Origin: Kofleriaceae bacterium
GTDB taxonomy: Bacteria; Myxococcota_A; Polyangia; Haliangiales; Haliangiaceae
Assembly (NCBI GenBank): GCA_018058095.1
Contig: JAGPCO010000001.1
Location: 54,518 to 118,517 of the forward strand
Direction of reading: 5' to 3'
Length of the DNA stretch: 64,000 nucleotides
Shown here: positions 41,535 to 50,611 of the stretch, piece after piece
Numbering within the stretch: position 1 is the first letter of the stretch
Layout: each line of letters opens with the position of its first letter
The notes under the pieces: model-generated
Told to the model about the DNA's origin: nothing
Databases searched by the model: none
The model's input: the letters and a program-made list of their open reading frames with translations, nothing else
Made by a program: the position numbers and the translations under genes

Positions 41535-42908
41535 TCACTCGATGACCGTTGCCGAGCACTGGCCCAGCTCCATGATCAGGTACAGCAGGATGCGCTCCTG
41601 CGGGAACAGGCCGGCGTGGGCGGAGTTCGAGGTCTGGTAGGTCGAGTACAACACGCGGCCGCAGCCGGTCGGCTCGTACGTCACCGCCAGCGGCTTCTTG
41701 CCAACCGGGTTGCTCGGCTTGGAGCCGATGACCCACGGCTTGGGGGTGTCGTACACGGTCAGGCTGGTCATCGGGTCGACGCCGATCGGCACGTCGGTCA
41801 GGGTGCTGATCCAGTTCCAGTTGCCCTGCACGTCGAACGCGGCCGGGTTGAACATCGTCGCGCCGGTCGGGTTGCTCGGGGTCGGGCCCGACTGCAGGCC
41901 GAGCCACTGCGCCAGGTCGGTGTCGACCGCCTCGGCGTCGGGCGAGGTGTACGAGCCGCCGTCGGCGTCGCCGACCGTGGCCAGGGTGCCGGTCAGCGCG
42001 ACCGGGTCGTAGGTGCCGGTCGAGTCGGTGCCGGTGTCGCCGTGGGTGATCTGCTGCGGGAACGAGCGGTCGACCACTTCGCCCGACCAGTCGGTGACGT
42101 ACAGCTTGCCGCCGTCGTGCACGTACTGGCGCACGTTGCGCAGGACGTTCTGGTCGCGCAGCACGGCGTCGATCGAGCTCATCGACGTCGCGCACGGGAA
42201 GAAGATGATGTGGTACTGGGCCATCATCGCCGGGTTGCGCAGCAGCTGCTCGGCCGTGCCCATCGTGCCGGGCGTCGCCGAGTACTCGTACATGTCCATC
42301 TCGCCGTTGGCCGACGAGAAGCTGTTGCCGACCATGGTGCCGATGCCGATCTTGCCCATGATGTCCTGGACGTTGTCGCTGCCGCCCCGGACCAGCGCGA
42401 TCTTCGGCATGAACTTGCCGCCGGCCGGGTCGTGCTCCGACGGCAGCGTGGTCGCGGCCGGGCCGAGATCGACGGTGCCGACGTCGATGGTGTACTCCTG
42501 CTCGAGGCGGAACTGCCCCTTCTGGATCACCAGCCAGTAGGTGCCCGGAGGGGCCGCGACCTCGAACGAGCCGTCGTGGCTCGACACCACGCCGCCGGGC
42601 GGCGCCTGCACACACTCCTCGCAGTACACGCCGGCCGGGATGGGGTCGGGCCGGATGCCGGTGAGGTACACGGTGGCGCCGAAGACCGGGATCTCCTGCC
42701 CGGGAGGGGCCTGGCCCAGGCCCATGTTGGGCGCCCACACCCGGCCACGCAGCACGCCGACGACCTGGGGCGTGGCGTCGGGGTCACCTCCGCCGGCGGC
42801 GTCGATCTGATCGGTGCCGTCATCGCCGCCGCCGCGGGGGTTGGGCCCGCAGGCTGCGGTGAGCGCGAGCGTGGAGGTGGCGACGAACGAGGCGAAGCGT
42901 AGGCTCAT
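41535..42908 (-). CDS. Lipoprotein with carboxypeptidase-regulatory-like and GATase-like parts
   Basis: A 457-residue lipoprotein (lipobox ALTAACG, Cys19) with a Gly/Asp linker. Residues about 50-140 look like a CarboxypepD-regulatory/SdrD-type beta domain ([43 protein letters not shown]). Residues about 165-450 contain a flavodoxin-like alpha/beta domain ([52 protein letters not shown]), like class I glutamine amidotransferase-like surface proteins. Cys pairs (CEEC) may form disulfides. Function unknown; common in myxobacterial envelopes. Confidence 0.78.
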   Translation of the reverse strand: MSLRFASFVATSTLALTAACGPNPRGGGDDGTDQIDAAGGGDPDATPQVVGVLRGRVWAPNMGLGQAPPGQEIPVFGATVYLTGIRPDPIPAGVYCEECVQAPPGGVVSSHDGSFEVAAPPGTYWLVIQKGQFRLEQEYTIDVGTVDLGPAATTLPSEHDPAGGKFMPKIALVRGGSDNVQDIMGKIGIGTMVGNSFSSANGEMDMYEYSATPGTMGTAEQLLRNPAMMAQYHIIFFPCATSMSSIDAVLRDQNVLRNVRQYVHDGGKLYVTDWSGEVVDRSFPQQITHGDTGTDSTGTYDPVALTGTLATVGDADGGSYTSPDAEAVDTDLAQWLGLQSGPTPSNPTGATMFNPAAFDVQGNWNWISTLTDVPIGVDPMTSLTVYDTPKPWVIGSKPSNPVGKKPLAVTYEPTGCGRVLYSTYQTSNSAHAGLFPQERILLYLIMELGQCSATVIE

Positions 42909-42997
42909 GCGCCAACTACAACCCGTCCCGCCGGCGCCGGCAAGGGCCTTGTCGCGCCTGGCTGCCCCGACCCGGCCGGCCTTGGTATCGTGAGCAC

Positions 42998-43471
42998 ATG
43001 GCACCTGCTGCGCCGGCGAAGCGACACCGGATCTTCACCATGCCGCTGGCCGCGGTGTACCCGCTGTACGTGCAGAAGGCGCAGAAGAAGGGCCGGACCC
43101 AGGCCGAGGTCGACCAGGTCATCTCCTGGCTGACCGGCTACCGCGGCGCGCAGCTGCAGCGGGTGCTCGACGACGAGGTCGACTTCGAGACCTTCTTCGC
43201 CCGGGCGCCGCGGATGAACCCACAGGCCAAGCTCATCACCGGCGTGGTGTGCGGGGTGCGCGTCGAGGAGGTCGAGGATCCGCTGATGCGGCAGATCCGC
43301 TACCTCGACAAGCTGGTCGACGAGCTGGCCCGGGGCAAGGCGATGGCCAGCATCCTCGACCGGACGGCAGGCGGCGCCAAGGCTGGCGCCGCGCGCCCGG
43401 TCAAAGCCCGAACCGCCGCACCCGCACGGTCATCACCTGCCCCGGCGCGAGCGCGAGCTCGCCGCAGCTGA
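42998..43471 (+). CDS. DUF2200-family protein with basic tail
   Basis: A 157-residue protein. Residues 8-118 match the DUF2200 family ([88 protein letters not shown]). The family's function is not known. The C-terminal 35 residues are an added Ala/Arg/Pro/Lys tail, similar in flavour to the tail of the TfoX-like protein. The gene's last 71 bp overlap the end of the convergent lipoprotein gene. Confidence 0.9.
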   Translation: MAPAAPAKRHRIFTMPLAAVYPLYVQKAQKKGRTQAEVDQVISWLTGYRGAQLQRVLDDEVDFETFFARAPRMNPQAKLITGVVCGVRVEEVEDPLMRQIRYLDKLVDELARGKAMASILDRTAGGAKAGAARPVKARTAAPARSSPAPARARARRS

Positions 43472-44189
43472 CCGTCTCCTGCTGCGTCGACGACACGTCG
43501 ATCTGGTAGGTCCCGGCCGGCAGCACGGCCTTCGCGGTGGCGCTCGGCTCGTCGAGGAACGTCGCCTTGGCCGCGCCGGTCCCGACCGGGATCGCCACGA
43601 CCGAGGCGAGCCTGGGCCCGACCATCGACTCCACCACCAGCGTGGCGTCACCGGCGCCACCCTCGGCCGCGCCGGCCCGGTGCTCACACCACACCGGCGC
43701 GGGAGACCACGCCGCCGGCCCGGTGATGGCGCGGGTCGTGGTCAGGTCGCGCCCGCCGGTTCGATCGAACCGCGGGTCGAACCGCACCGTCTCGAGCCAG
43801 GCCACCGCCGCGTCGCGCTCCGCGGCGGACGGGCACGCCACCTGGATCTCCAGGCCGGGCACGTACAGCGCGAGCTGGTACGCCCCTGACTCGGCGTCGG
43901 CCACCGCGAAGCGAGCCCAGCGCGCGGCCCGCCCGTCGACGAGCGTGACCCGGTACGCCCAGTCCCGGAGCCCGGGCCTGGGCACGAGGCCGCCCTGGTA
44001 CATGCCGGCGTCGTAGCTGAGCGTGCAGGCTCCGACGGCGTAGGCACCGACCCGCGAGTCGACGCCCTTCCACCCGAGGTCGCGCGCCGGCCCGGGCACG
44101 GCGACGGCGAACACACCCGGCGCGGCGACCCGGTGATGACCTGCGCCGGCACCACAGGCGGCGAGGAGCACGAGACCACACCTGCGCAT
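43401..44189 (-). CDS. Lipoprotein of unknown function
   Basis: A 262-residue lipoprotein with a short signal ([12 protein letters not shown]). The mature protein is beta-rich with four more Cys in the body ([24 protein letters not shown]), which could make two disulfides. It ends in a strand-like TVRVRRFGL. Its last 71 bp overlap the tail of the convergent DUF2200 gene, so the true C-terminus of one of the two may depend on how the overlap is used. Its start lies 12 bp from a dispersed repeat. Confidence 0.72.
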   Translation of the reverse strand: MRRCGLVLLAACGAGAGHHRVAAPGVFAVAVPGPARDLGWKGVDSRVGAYAVGACTLSYDAGMYQGGLVPRPGLRDWAYRVTLVDGRAARWARFAVADAESGAYQLALYVPGLEIQVACPSAAERDAAVAWLETVRFDPRFDRTGGRDLTTTRAITGPAAWSPAPVWCEHRAGAAEGGAGDATLVVESMVGPRLASVVAIPVGTGAAKATFLDEPSATAKAVLPAGTYQIDVSSTQQETVSCGELALAPGQVMTVRVRRFGL

Positions 44190-44199
44190 CGGCCGAGCC

Positions 44200-44313
44200 T
44201 AGCAGGCTGCTGAACAACCGTGCCGGCGGCTCCAGCCGACGGGACGGGCTCCGTGTTTTCAGCAGGCTGCGAGATCAGAAATGACTAGCAGGATGCTTCT
44301 TCAGCATCCTGCT
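44200..44313. repeat. Dispersed hairpin repeat, full copy (inverted)
   Basis: Reverse-complement partner of the element at 40501-40612, about 3.6 kb away. It begins TAGCAGGCTGCTGAAC and ends with the perfect hairpin AGCAGGATGCT-TC-TTCAGCATCCTGCT. Compensating changes in that hairpin relative to other copies (GGATGC/GCATCC versus GGCTGC/GCGGCC) suggest selection on structure. Confidence 0.85.
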
Positions 44314-44322
44314 CGCGCACCG

Positions 44323-45045
44323 TCACCCCGCCAGCAGGCCGGGCAGCAGCTCGCCTGCCTTGCCGAGGATGACCTGATCGAAGTCGTCGGCGTTGGCCGG
44401 CGCCTCGAGGCCGAGGTAGACCGAGCGGCACACCTCGCCCTGCGAGCGGCGGTACTGCAGCTCTCGGACCAGGCCGGCCGCCGGGTACACGCTGCCCGAG
44501 CTGCCGATACACAGGAACAGGTCACACGCCTGGACCTTGCGCCGGATGGGCAGCACCTCGAGCGGCATCTCCCCGAACCACACGATGTGTGGCCGCTGCA
44601 GGGCACCACACGGGCAGCGCGGCAGGGCCGGGAAGTCGTGGCGCCGGTCGACGAACGGCGCGCTGGCGCACGCCTCGTCGGCGCAGCGGGTCATGAACAG
44701 CTCGCCGTGCATGTGGATGACCCGGCGCGAACCACCCCGCTCGTGCAGGTCGTCGACGTTCTGGGTGCACAGGGTCAGGCGGTCACCCATGCGCGCCTCG
44801 AGCTCGGCCAGCGCGCGGTGGGCCGGGTTGGGCGCGACGGTGGCGGCCTGGGCCCGCCGCAGCGCGTAGAAGCGCCACACCAGCGCCGGGTCGCGCTCGA
44901 AGCCCTCGGGCGAGGCGACGTCCTCGACCTGGTGCTGCTCCCACAACCCGCCCGAGTCGCGGAAGGTGGCGATGCCGCTCTCGGCGCTGATGCCGGCCCC
45001 GGTCAGCACGAAGACCTGGGAGCTCGGGGTCAACGTGAGCTTCAT
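44323..45045 (-). CDS. Sir2-family NAD-dependent protein deacylase
   Basis: A 240-residue sirtuin that removes acyl groups from lysines using NAD+. The NAD motif GAGISAESGIATFRD is at residues 17-31, TQNVDDLHE at 94-102, catalytic His in HMHGE (H113), and zinc Cys at C121, C126, C144 and C146. The acidic/aromatic selectivity for desuccinylation cannot be read securely. Its ATG lies 1 bp from a perfect inverted repeat (45047-45061) shared with the divergent lipoprotein gene. Length is normal for bacterial CobB-like enzymes. Confidence 0.95.
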   Translation of the reverse strand: MKLTLTPSSQVFVLTGAGISAESGIATFRDSGGLWEQHQVEDVASPEGFERDPALVWRFYALRRAQAATVAPNPAHRALAELEARMGDRLTLCTQNVDDLHERGGSRRVIHMHGELFMTRCADEACASAPFVDRRHDFPALPRCPCGALQRPHIVWFGEMPLEVLPIRRKVQACDLFLCIGSSGSVYPAAGLVRELQYRRSQGEVCRSVYLGLEAPANADDFDQVILGKAGELLPGLLAG

Positions 45046-45046
45046 G

Positions 45047-45061
45047 GTGTACTTTGTACAC
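45047..45061. promoter_or_regulatory. Perfect inverted repeat (operator-like)
   Basis: GTGTAC-TTT-GTACAC is a perfect 6+6 palindrome with 3-bp spacer. It is positioned directly in front of the sirtuin ATG and within the 78-bp divergent gap to the lipoprotein gene. The AT content is high for this genome, and the size suits a dimeric winged-helix repressor. Confidence 0.55.
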
Positions 45062-45123
45062 GAAAAGGTGCGAGCCGACAAGGCCGGCGATGAGCCCCCG
45101 GGGAGGAGTGTTACGATGGGCCA

Positions 45124-46521
45124 GTGTGGCGGCATCCGACACGGTCCTGGGTCGGAGCGGTGGTGTCCGTCGGTCTGGTCGCGAGCTGCGGTCGCGTCGG
45201 CTTCGACGAGCCCGGGCCCGATGCGGCCGGGGCCGGCCCGACGCGGCTGCAGTGGTCGCGTTCGTTCACCAGTCCCGGGTTCGCCCGGATCTACAACGTG
45301 GCCACCGCCGGCCAGACCAGCGCGTTCGTGGTCACCCACGCTGACGACCTGCTGGATCGAGCATCCGGCGCCACCGTGGCCGGCGGCTCCACGGGGGTGC
45401 GTTCGTTCCTGCTCGCCGTCGACGAGGTGGGCGCGACCCGGTGGAGCCAGCCGCTGGTGGCCGAGAACTTCTGCGACATTCGCAGCGCCGATCTCGGAGG
45501 CGACGAGCTGGTGCTGGCCGGCCTGACCCAGGGCGCGGTGCTCGGCAGCGGCAACCCGTGCGACCTCGGCGGTGCCGTCCAGCAACCCATGTTGCTCCGG
45601 TTCGGCCTCGACGGGGCGGTGCGCGGCACCACCACGTTCACGGCCAGCGGCAGCAACGGCGCCAACGGCCAGGCCTGGTACGCACGGCACACCGGCGGTG
45701 GCGACGTGGTCAGCGCCGGCATCTATGGCGACGCGTTGCGCGTCGACGGCGTCGACCTCCCGCCCGGCCCGACCTGCTGCGACGCGACCTTCGTCGCCCG
45801 ATCGGGCGCGACCCGCTGGAGCCACGGCCTCAGCGACGACCAGGACCTGTACCCGCGCGGCGTCGAGCTCGCTGACGATGGCGACCTGTGCCTGGCCGGC
45901 CGCTTCATCGACGACGCGACCATCCTCGGGCGGGCCCTGGTCAGCGCGGGCGGCGTCGACGTCTGGGTCGCCCGCGTCGACGGCCTGACCGGGCAGGCCC
46001 GCTTCGTCGCCGCCTACGGCTCGGCCGGCGACGACGACCCGGCTGGAGTCACCGCCAGCGACACCGGCTGCGTGATCGCGCTGACGACGCCATCGGCGGT
46101 CGTGCTGGGTGATCGCGAGCTACCCCACGCCGGCGGCCGCGACGTCGCCGTGCTCCACGTCGACGGCAGCGGCGTGCGCGCCAGCCAGGTCTTGGGTGGC
46201 CCCGGCGTCGAGCAGGGCAGCGGCCTGAGCCGCGATGGTGCGACCCGGTACCTGCTGGTGTCCTTCGACAGCCCGATCCGCATCGGTGGCACCGACCTCA
46301 CGCCACGAGGCCCGGGCGACGCGCTGTTGATCGCCCTGGACGACACCTCGGCGCGCGTGGTCGACCACCTCCGCAGCGACGCCGCGATCGTCGCCGGCTT
46401 GTCCGGCAACGGCCCCGCGCTCGGCCTGACCGGGGTGTTCGCCGCGGCGGTCACCAGCGAGCGCGGGCTCGCCGTCGACGCCGGCGACGGCGTGTTCGCG
46501 GTGGTGTACGCGCTCGACTGA
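45124..46521 (+). CDS. SBBP/propeller-type lipoprotein
   Basis: A 465-residue lipoprotein (GTG start, lipobox SVGLVASC, Cys22). The mature domain repeats a propeller-like unit with Asp/Gly turns: FLLAVDEVGATRWSQPL, MLLRFGLDGAVRGTTTF, WVARVDGLTGQARFVAAYG, VAVLHVDGSGVRASQVLGG, and ADDGDLCLAGRF-type strands between them. This resembles SBBP-repeat proteins common in myxobacteria. Several Cys pairs (FCDI, PCDLGG, TCCDA) may be disulfide-bonded. It is divergent from the sirtuin gene, sharing the palindrome at 45047-45061. Confidence 0.82.
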   Translation: MWRHPTRSWVGAVVSVGLVASCGRVGFDEPGPDAAGAGPTRLQWSRSFTSPGFARIYNVATAGQTSAFVVTHADDLLDRASGATVAGGSTGVRSFLLAVDEVGATRWSQPLVAENFCDIRSADLGGDELVLAGLTQGAVLGSGNPCDLGGAVQQPMLLRFGLDGAVRGTTTFTASGSNGANGQAWYARHTGGGDVVSAGIYGDALRVDGVDLPPGPTCCDATFVARSGATRWSHGLSDDQDLYPRGVELADDGDLCLAGRFIDDATILGRALVSAGGVDVWVARVDGLTGQARFVAAYGSAGDDDPAGVTASDTGCVIALTTPSAVVLGDRELPHAGGRDVAVLHVDGSGVRASQVLGGPGVEQGSGLSRDGATRYLLVSFDSPIRIGGTDLTPRGPGDALLIALDDTSARVVDHLRSDAAIVAGLSGNGPALGLTGVFAAAVTSERGLAVDAGDGVFAVVYALD

Positions 46522-46575
46522 GGATGGCGCCCGGGCCGCAGCCACGGCGGCGGTCCCGGAGTAGACTGCCCGGCC

Positions 46576-47499
46576 ATGGCGCTCACCCACGTCGTCCTCG
46601 ATTTCGATGGCACCTGCACCCTGGTCGAGGCGACCCAGGCCGACTTCCTGACCGAGTACCACCGGCTGCTCGGCGCCCACGTCACCGACCTGCACGGCGC
46701 GCCGATCGGCCGCGACTTCGCGGCGCGCTGGGACGAGGCGCTGGCCGCGGTGCGGGCGGCCTCGCCGGAGGCAGGCTGGGCCACGCTGTCGCGGGTGGCC
46801 TCGGCGCCGGCCCACGCCGACCCGTACATCGCCGCCGGCGAGGCGGTGGCCTGGCTCGAGCGGCGCTGGCTCGAGGCCAACCCGGGCCAGGGCATCAAGG
46901 TCCCGGCCACGCTGTACAAGGACGCGTACGATCGCTTCCCGGCGCCGTGGCGGCCGGAGATCAGCGCGGTGCTGCAGCAGCTGGTCGACCTCGACGTCGA
47001 GGTCGCGTTCGTCAGCAACTCGTCGGAGGCGACCATCGGCGGCCGGCTCGACACCTTGCTGGCCGACGTGCCCGAGCTGCGCGCCAAGATCACCGTGGTC
47101 GGTGGCGCCAGCAAGTTCATCGTCAAGGAGCTCGACTGGGACGGCGCCATCAGCCGCGCCGCCAGCAAGCCGTTCCGCAAGCTGGCGGCGGCGCAGCGCC
47201 ACGACGCGCTCGACCGCCCCATCTACCTGCGCCGCGGCGGCTACTACCAGGCGCTGCTGCGGGTGTGGGGCCAGGCCGGCCCCAGCCCGCGTAGCACCCT
47301 GATCGTCGGCGACATCTACGAGCTCGACCTGGCGATGCCGGCGGCGCTGGGCGCCCACGTCCACCTCGTCGAGCGGGCCGAGCCGTTCTCGACCTGCAAG
47401 TACGAGGTCGCCCTCACCCGCAAGGCCGGGGGCAAGGTCAGCCCCGATCTGGAGAAGCTGCCGGCGCGGGCGGCGAAGCTGCGCAAGCGGTCCCGGTGA
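46576..47499 (+). CDS. HAD-superfamily hydrolase
   Basis: A 307-residue protein with HAD motif I VVLDFDGTCTLVE (residues 6-18, nucleophile and acid Asp). A large alpha-helical cap follows (about 20-130). Motif II is VAFVSNSSEATI, motif III a Lys region (GGASKFIVKELDWDG), and motif IV LIVGDIYELDLAM. Probable substrate a phosphorylated metabolite; not determinable here. The stop overlaps the next GTG start by 4 bp, so it forms a coupled pair with the SnoaL-like gene. Confidence 0.85.
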   Translation: MALTHVVLDFDGTCTLVEATQADFLTEYHRLLGAHVTDLHGAPIGRDFAARWDEALAAVRAASPEAGWATLSRVASAPAHADPYIAAGEAVAWLERRWLEANPGQGIKVPATLYKDAYDRFPAPWRPEISAVLQQLVDLDVEVAFVSNSSEATIGGRLDTLLADVPELRAKITVVGGASKFIVKELDWDGAISRAASKPFRKLAAAQRHDALDRPIYLRRGGYYQALLRVWGQAGPSPRSTLIVGDIYELDLAMPAALGAHVHLVERAEPFSTCKYEVALTRKAGGKVSPDLEKLPARAAKLRKRSR

Positions 47500-47873
47500 C
47501 CCGGGCCGAGCTCGAGGCGGTGGTCCGGGCCTGGGTCGCGTCGTGGACCGCGCCCCTCGACGCCGCGCGGTTCCTGGCCCTGCACGACGAGGGCTTCGTC
47601 GACCACAGCCCGGCCGGGCGCAGCCCGGACCGCGCCGGCGCGCTGGTCGGCCTGACCGCGTTCTTCGATCGCTTCCCCGAAGCGGTCACCACCGTCGAGG
47701 ACCTGGTCATCGACGAGGCCAGCGCCAAGGTCGCGGTGCGCTGGTGCACCCGCAGCGGAGACGTGGTCGTGCGCGGCATCGAGCTGGTCGAGCTTCGCGC
47801 CGGGCGCGTGCACGCGCGCTGGGGTGCGTGGGACGGCGATACGCCGGCGTCAGCGGATCGACCCGTCGTGTGA
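47496..47873 (+). CDS. SnoaL-like (NTF2-fold) protein
   Basis: A 125-residue protein with the SnoaL/NTF2-like alpha+beta cone fold: LEAVVRAWVASWTAPLDAARFLALHDEGFVDHSPAG, then the strand run VEDLVIDEASAKVAVRWCTRSG and GIELVELRAGRVHARWGAWDG. Members act as small cyclases, isomerases or binding proteins. The GTG start overlaps the HAD gene's stop (GTGA), so they are likely functional partners. The last 24 bp overlap the convergent gene at 47850-49034. Confidence 0.85.
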   Translation: MTRAELEAVVRAWVASWTAPLDAARFLALHDEGFVDHSPAGRSPDRAGALVGLTAFFDRFPEAVTTVEDLVIDEASAKVAVRWCTRSGDVVVRGIELVELRAGRVHARWGAWDGDTPASADRPVV

Positions 47874-49034
47874 GCCGAGGTCTTCCCACGGCGCGTTGAC
47901 CAGCGGGTACGCCGCCTCGAGCCGGTCGGCCTGCTGCTGGCACCACGGCGCGTTGGGGGCCTCCAGCTCGACCAGCCGGCGCAGCTGCTGGTACGTCGTC
48001 TTGAGGTGGGACTGGTCCTCGTGCCGGTGGTAGCTGGGGCGGTCCGGGCTGACGCCGTAGCGCCAGGTGCGTGGGTGCTGCCCCGGCGGGTAGCAGCGCA
48101 GGAGGAGCGCCCGGAACTCGGGCTCGAAGCGCGCCCACTGCCCGCGCACCACCGGCCGGTGCGCCGCGAAGGCCGGGTCGCGCCGGAGCTGGTGCAGCGT
48201 CACCAGCATCACCGCGGTCTGGTTGACGGTCTCGACCGAGAAGCCGTTGCTGGTCGGGCCGGCCAGGCCGGTCAGCGCCCCTCCGCCGACGCCGGCCACG
48301 CGCAACCCGCCGGCGCCGAGCGGGGTGTTGCTCAGGCGCAGGTGGTTGCCGATGATGCGCTGCAGCTTCTTGCGGGCGCCCGGGCCGGCGGCCCGGAACT
48401 GGCGCATGGCCGCGCGCATGACGAAGGCGGTGACGATGGTGGTCAGCCCGTCCTGGCGCGACAGCGGCGTGCGCAGGCCGAGCCGGGCCCGCGCCGGCGC
48501 GTGGGCGATGAGGCGCAGCAGGCCGCGCAGGTTGCGGGCCGAGGGCAAGGCGGACATCTCCTTGAGCATGTCCAGCGGCTCGGCCGGCCTGGCGGCGTGC
48601 TCGGGCCGCGGCGCCCGCGCGACCGCACCGGGACTGTCGACCTGCGACAGCGCATGGGCCGGGGCGTCATGGTCGGGGTCATGGTCGGGGTCATGGTCCT
48701 GGTCCGGGTCCGGGTCCTGGTCCTGGTCCTGGCCGTCATGGCCGGACTCGTCCTCGAGCGCTGCCTCGTCGACGCCTGGCGCCGCCGCTGCCGGCGCCAT
48801 GTCGGCACCGGCACGCCGCGCCAGCAGGTCCGCGACGAACCCGTTGCCGAAGCGCTGGTGCATCGCCGCCAGCACGTGTGGTGGCAGGCCGGCGCCGGCC
48901 GCGGGCCCGGCGGTGAGCGCCCGCACCAGGTCGGCGTCGCCGGCCACGACCTCGGCGTCGACGTCGGCCTCGGTGGTGTCCTCGTGCGTGGTCGCCGAGG
49001 ACTCGTCCGACCAGCTGCGCAGATCATCCGCCAT
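47850..49034 (-). CDS. eCIS-cargo-like protein with Asp/His repeats
   Basis: A 394-residue protein. Residues 50-75 (LPPHVLAAMHQRFGNGFVADLLAR) resemble the QRxxGNxxVxxLL segment found near the N-terminus of DUF4157-type and other cargo proteins of extracellular contractile injection systems. A run of DQDPDPDQDHDPDHD-type repeats (about 100-120) could bind metal. The C-terminal domain (about 160-394) is helical with a Gly-rich hydrophobic centre (GGGALTGLAG) and a His/Trp/Tyr-rich end (RTWRYGVSPDRPSYHRHEDQSHL). No signal peptide. The cargo reading is inference; no eCIS genes are in the window. Confidence 0.72.
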   Translation of the reverse strand: MADDLRSWSDESSATTHEDTTEADVDAEVVAGDADLVRALTAGPAAGAGLPPHVLAAMHQRFGNGFVADLLARRAGADMAPAAAAPGVDEAALEDESGHDGQDQDQDPDPDQDHDPDHDPDHDAPAHALSQVDSPGAVARAPRPEHAARPAEPLDMLKEMSALPSARNLRGLLRLIAHAPARARLGLRTPLSRQDGLTTIVTAFVMRAAMRQFRAAGPGARKKLQRIIGNHLRLSNTPLGAGGLRVAGVGGGALTGLAGPTSNGFSVETVNQTAVMLVTLHQLRRDPAFAAHRPVVRGQWARFEPEFRALLLRCYPPGQHPRTWRYGVSPDRPSYHRHEDQSHLKTTYQQLRRLVELEAPNAPWCQQQADRLEAAYPLVNAPWEDLGSHDGSIR

Positions 49035-49305
49035 GGAGCCGGTCCTCCTGCAAGCGGCTTGCCCAGCTCCAGGTCCTCGGGATCACGAAGCGGCCGGACC
49101 AGCGGCCCGGGGGCCGCGCCCCGGCGGATGCACACGACCGGCGGCACTGGTCACTCCCCGCCGGGTCGACCAGCGGCGATCAGCACGCCGATCGTGTAAC
49201 CGGATGTTCACGACCGACGGTGATCGATGCTGCAGACCGACCACGACCGGCGCCGCGGCAGCACGCCGCCGTGAATCTTCTCGGCAAGGCGCCGTCGCAC
49301 CGGGC

Positions 49306-50511
49306 ATGTCCACCTCGACGCTGCGCGCGCTGGTCACCGCGTCCCTCGTCCTCTCACCCGCCGGGGTCTCGGCGCAGGCCGCCCCGGCGCCGCCGGCGGC
49401 GGGGGCGGCTCCTTTCGACGATCCGGACGCCGTGGTCGGCGCGGGGGCCGACGACGATCCGATCGACGGCCTGCCGGCGCCCGGCGGGATCCCGGCGGTC
49501 CTCATGAGCGACGCGGGGGCGATCGTGCGCATCGACGGCGAGGCGCGACACGTCGTGCTGGCCAAGCCGCAGGACGGGGTCAACCCCGCACACGCGTACC
49601 AGGACCTCGTCGTCGACGAGCCGTCCGGTCGCTGGGCCATCACGCGCACGCCCATCCCGGCCCGTGGGTCGGTCGGACGCGGTCGGCCGTGGACGGTCGT
49701 GTTCGGGGACGCTCACGGCGTGCGGTCCGAGGTGCCGGGCGACCCGCGCTGTGGACGCGGCGACCTGACCTGCCTCGAGGAGCCGGTGCGGTTCCTGGCC
49801 GATGGCGGCCTGCTGGTGCACTCGATGACGCGCAGGGGCACGACGGTGGCGCGGATGGGCTACGGGCAGGTCGGGCGACGCGAGCTGCTCGGGCGCGCGG
49901 TCGGGACCACCCTCACGCTCGGGCCCGACCCGACTCGCGCCGCCTACCGGAGCAGCGGCGGCGTGACGCTGCTCGACTGGGACCCGTCCCAGGGCGCGAC
50001 GCGCCCGCGCACACGCAAGGTCGCGGTGGAGGCCAAGGCGGGGCCGGTCGAGCTGCTCGCGCTGGGAGCCGACACGATCTACCTCGAGCGCACCCACACC
50101 AGCGGCGACGGTGGGCGCCCGCGGTTCACCGTCGAGGCCGTCCCGGTCGCGGGCGGCCGGGCGGTCACCGTGCACCGGGCGCGTGGCTCGGTCCCGGGCT
50201 GGCGCCCCCTGCACACCGGCCCGCGTGGCACGGTGCTGCTGCACGACTGCGTCGAAGGCTACGCCGACAACCGGTGTGACCTGATCGAGGTACGGGCGAA
50301 CCAGCCGGCGCGGGTGGTGGCGCGCGGCATCAGCATCGCCCACGACGTCTCGGCCGATGGGCGGTTCGTCCTGGTGGTGCGCGCACCGGCGAGCCGGGCC
50401 GGCCGCGCCACCGCCTGGCCGGACCTGGTGATCGTCGACCTGGCGTCCGGCGCGGACGTCAGGGTCCTCCCCGAGGTGATGCCCGACGTCGCGCGGTTCA
50501 TCCGCGCCTGA
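49306..50511 (+). CDS. Secreted propeller-like protein
   Basis: A 401-residue exported protein with a signal peptide (ALVTASLVLSPAGVSAQA). An acidic linker (DDPDAVVGAGADDDP) precedes a beta-rich domain of repeated strands (HAYQDLVVDEPSGRWAITRT, VGTTLTLGPDPTRAAYRSSGG, HDVSADGRFVLVVRAP, DLVIVDLASGADVRVLPEV). This resembles WD40-like or TolB-type six-bladed propellers. Two Cys pairs (CGRGDLTC, CVEGYADNRC) suggest disulfides. Preceded by a 271-bp divergent region holding no recognised gene. Confidence 0.78.
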   Translation: MSTSTLRALVTASLVLSPAGVSAQAAPAPPAAGAAPFDDPDAVVGAGADDDPIDGLPAPGGIPAVLMSDAGAIVRIDGEARHVVLAKPQDGVNPAHAYQDLVVDEPSGRWAITRTPIPARGSVGRGRPWTVVFGDAHGVRSEVPGDPRCGRGDLTCLEEPVRFLADGGLLVHSMTRRGTTVARMGYGQVGRRELLGRAVGTTLTLGPDPTRAAYRSSGGVTLLDWDPSQGATRPRTRKVAVEAKAGPVELLALGADTIYLERTHTSGDGGRPRFTVEAVPVAGGRAVTVHRARGSVPGWRPLHTGPRGTVLLHDCVEGYADNRCDLIEVRANQPARVVARGISIAHDVSADGRFVLVVRAPASRAGRATAWPDLVIVDLASGADVRVLPEVMPDVARFIRA

Positions 50512-50611
50512 GCAGGCGCCGGCGGCGCGCGCGAACAGGCTGCGCTGGGCGCACCGGGTGCGTGACGCGGGTGACACCTCGCCGACACCGGCGAGGTGGT
50601 ACAACCCGGCC

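Noticed and set aside
41396-41545. A minus-strand mini-frame after the lipoprotein gene at 41535 (ends LIELAGRLDER)
   Set aside because: Amino-acid composition looks protein-like, but there is no start codon in a usable position except a GTG leaving 25 residues. It may be a gene remnant; not enough support to annotate.
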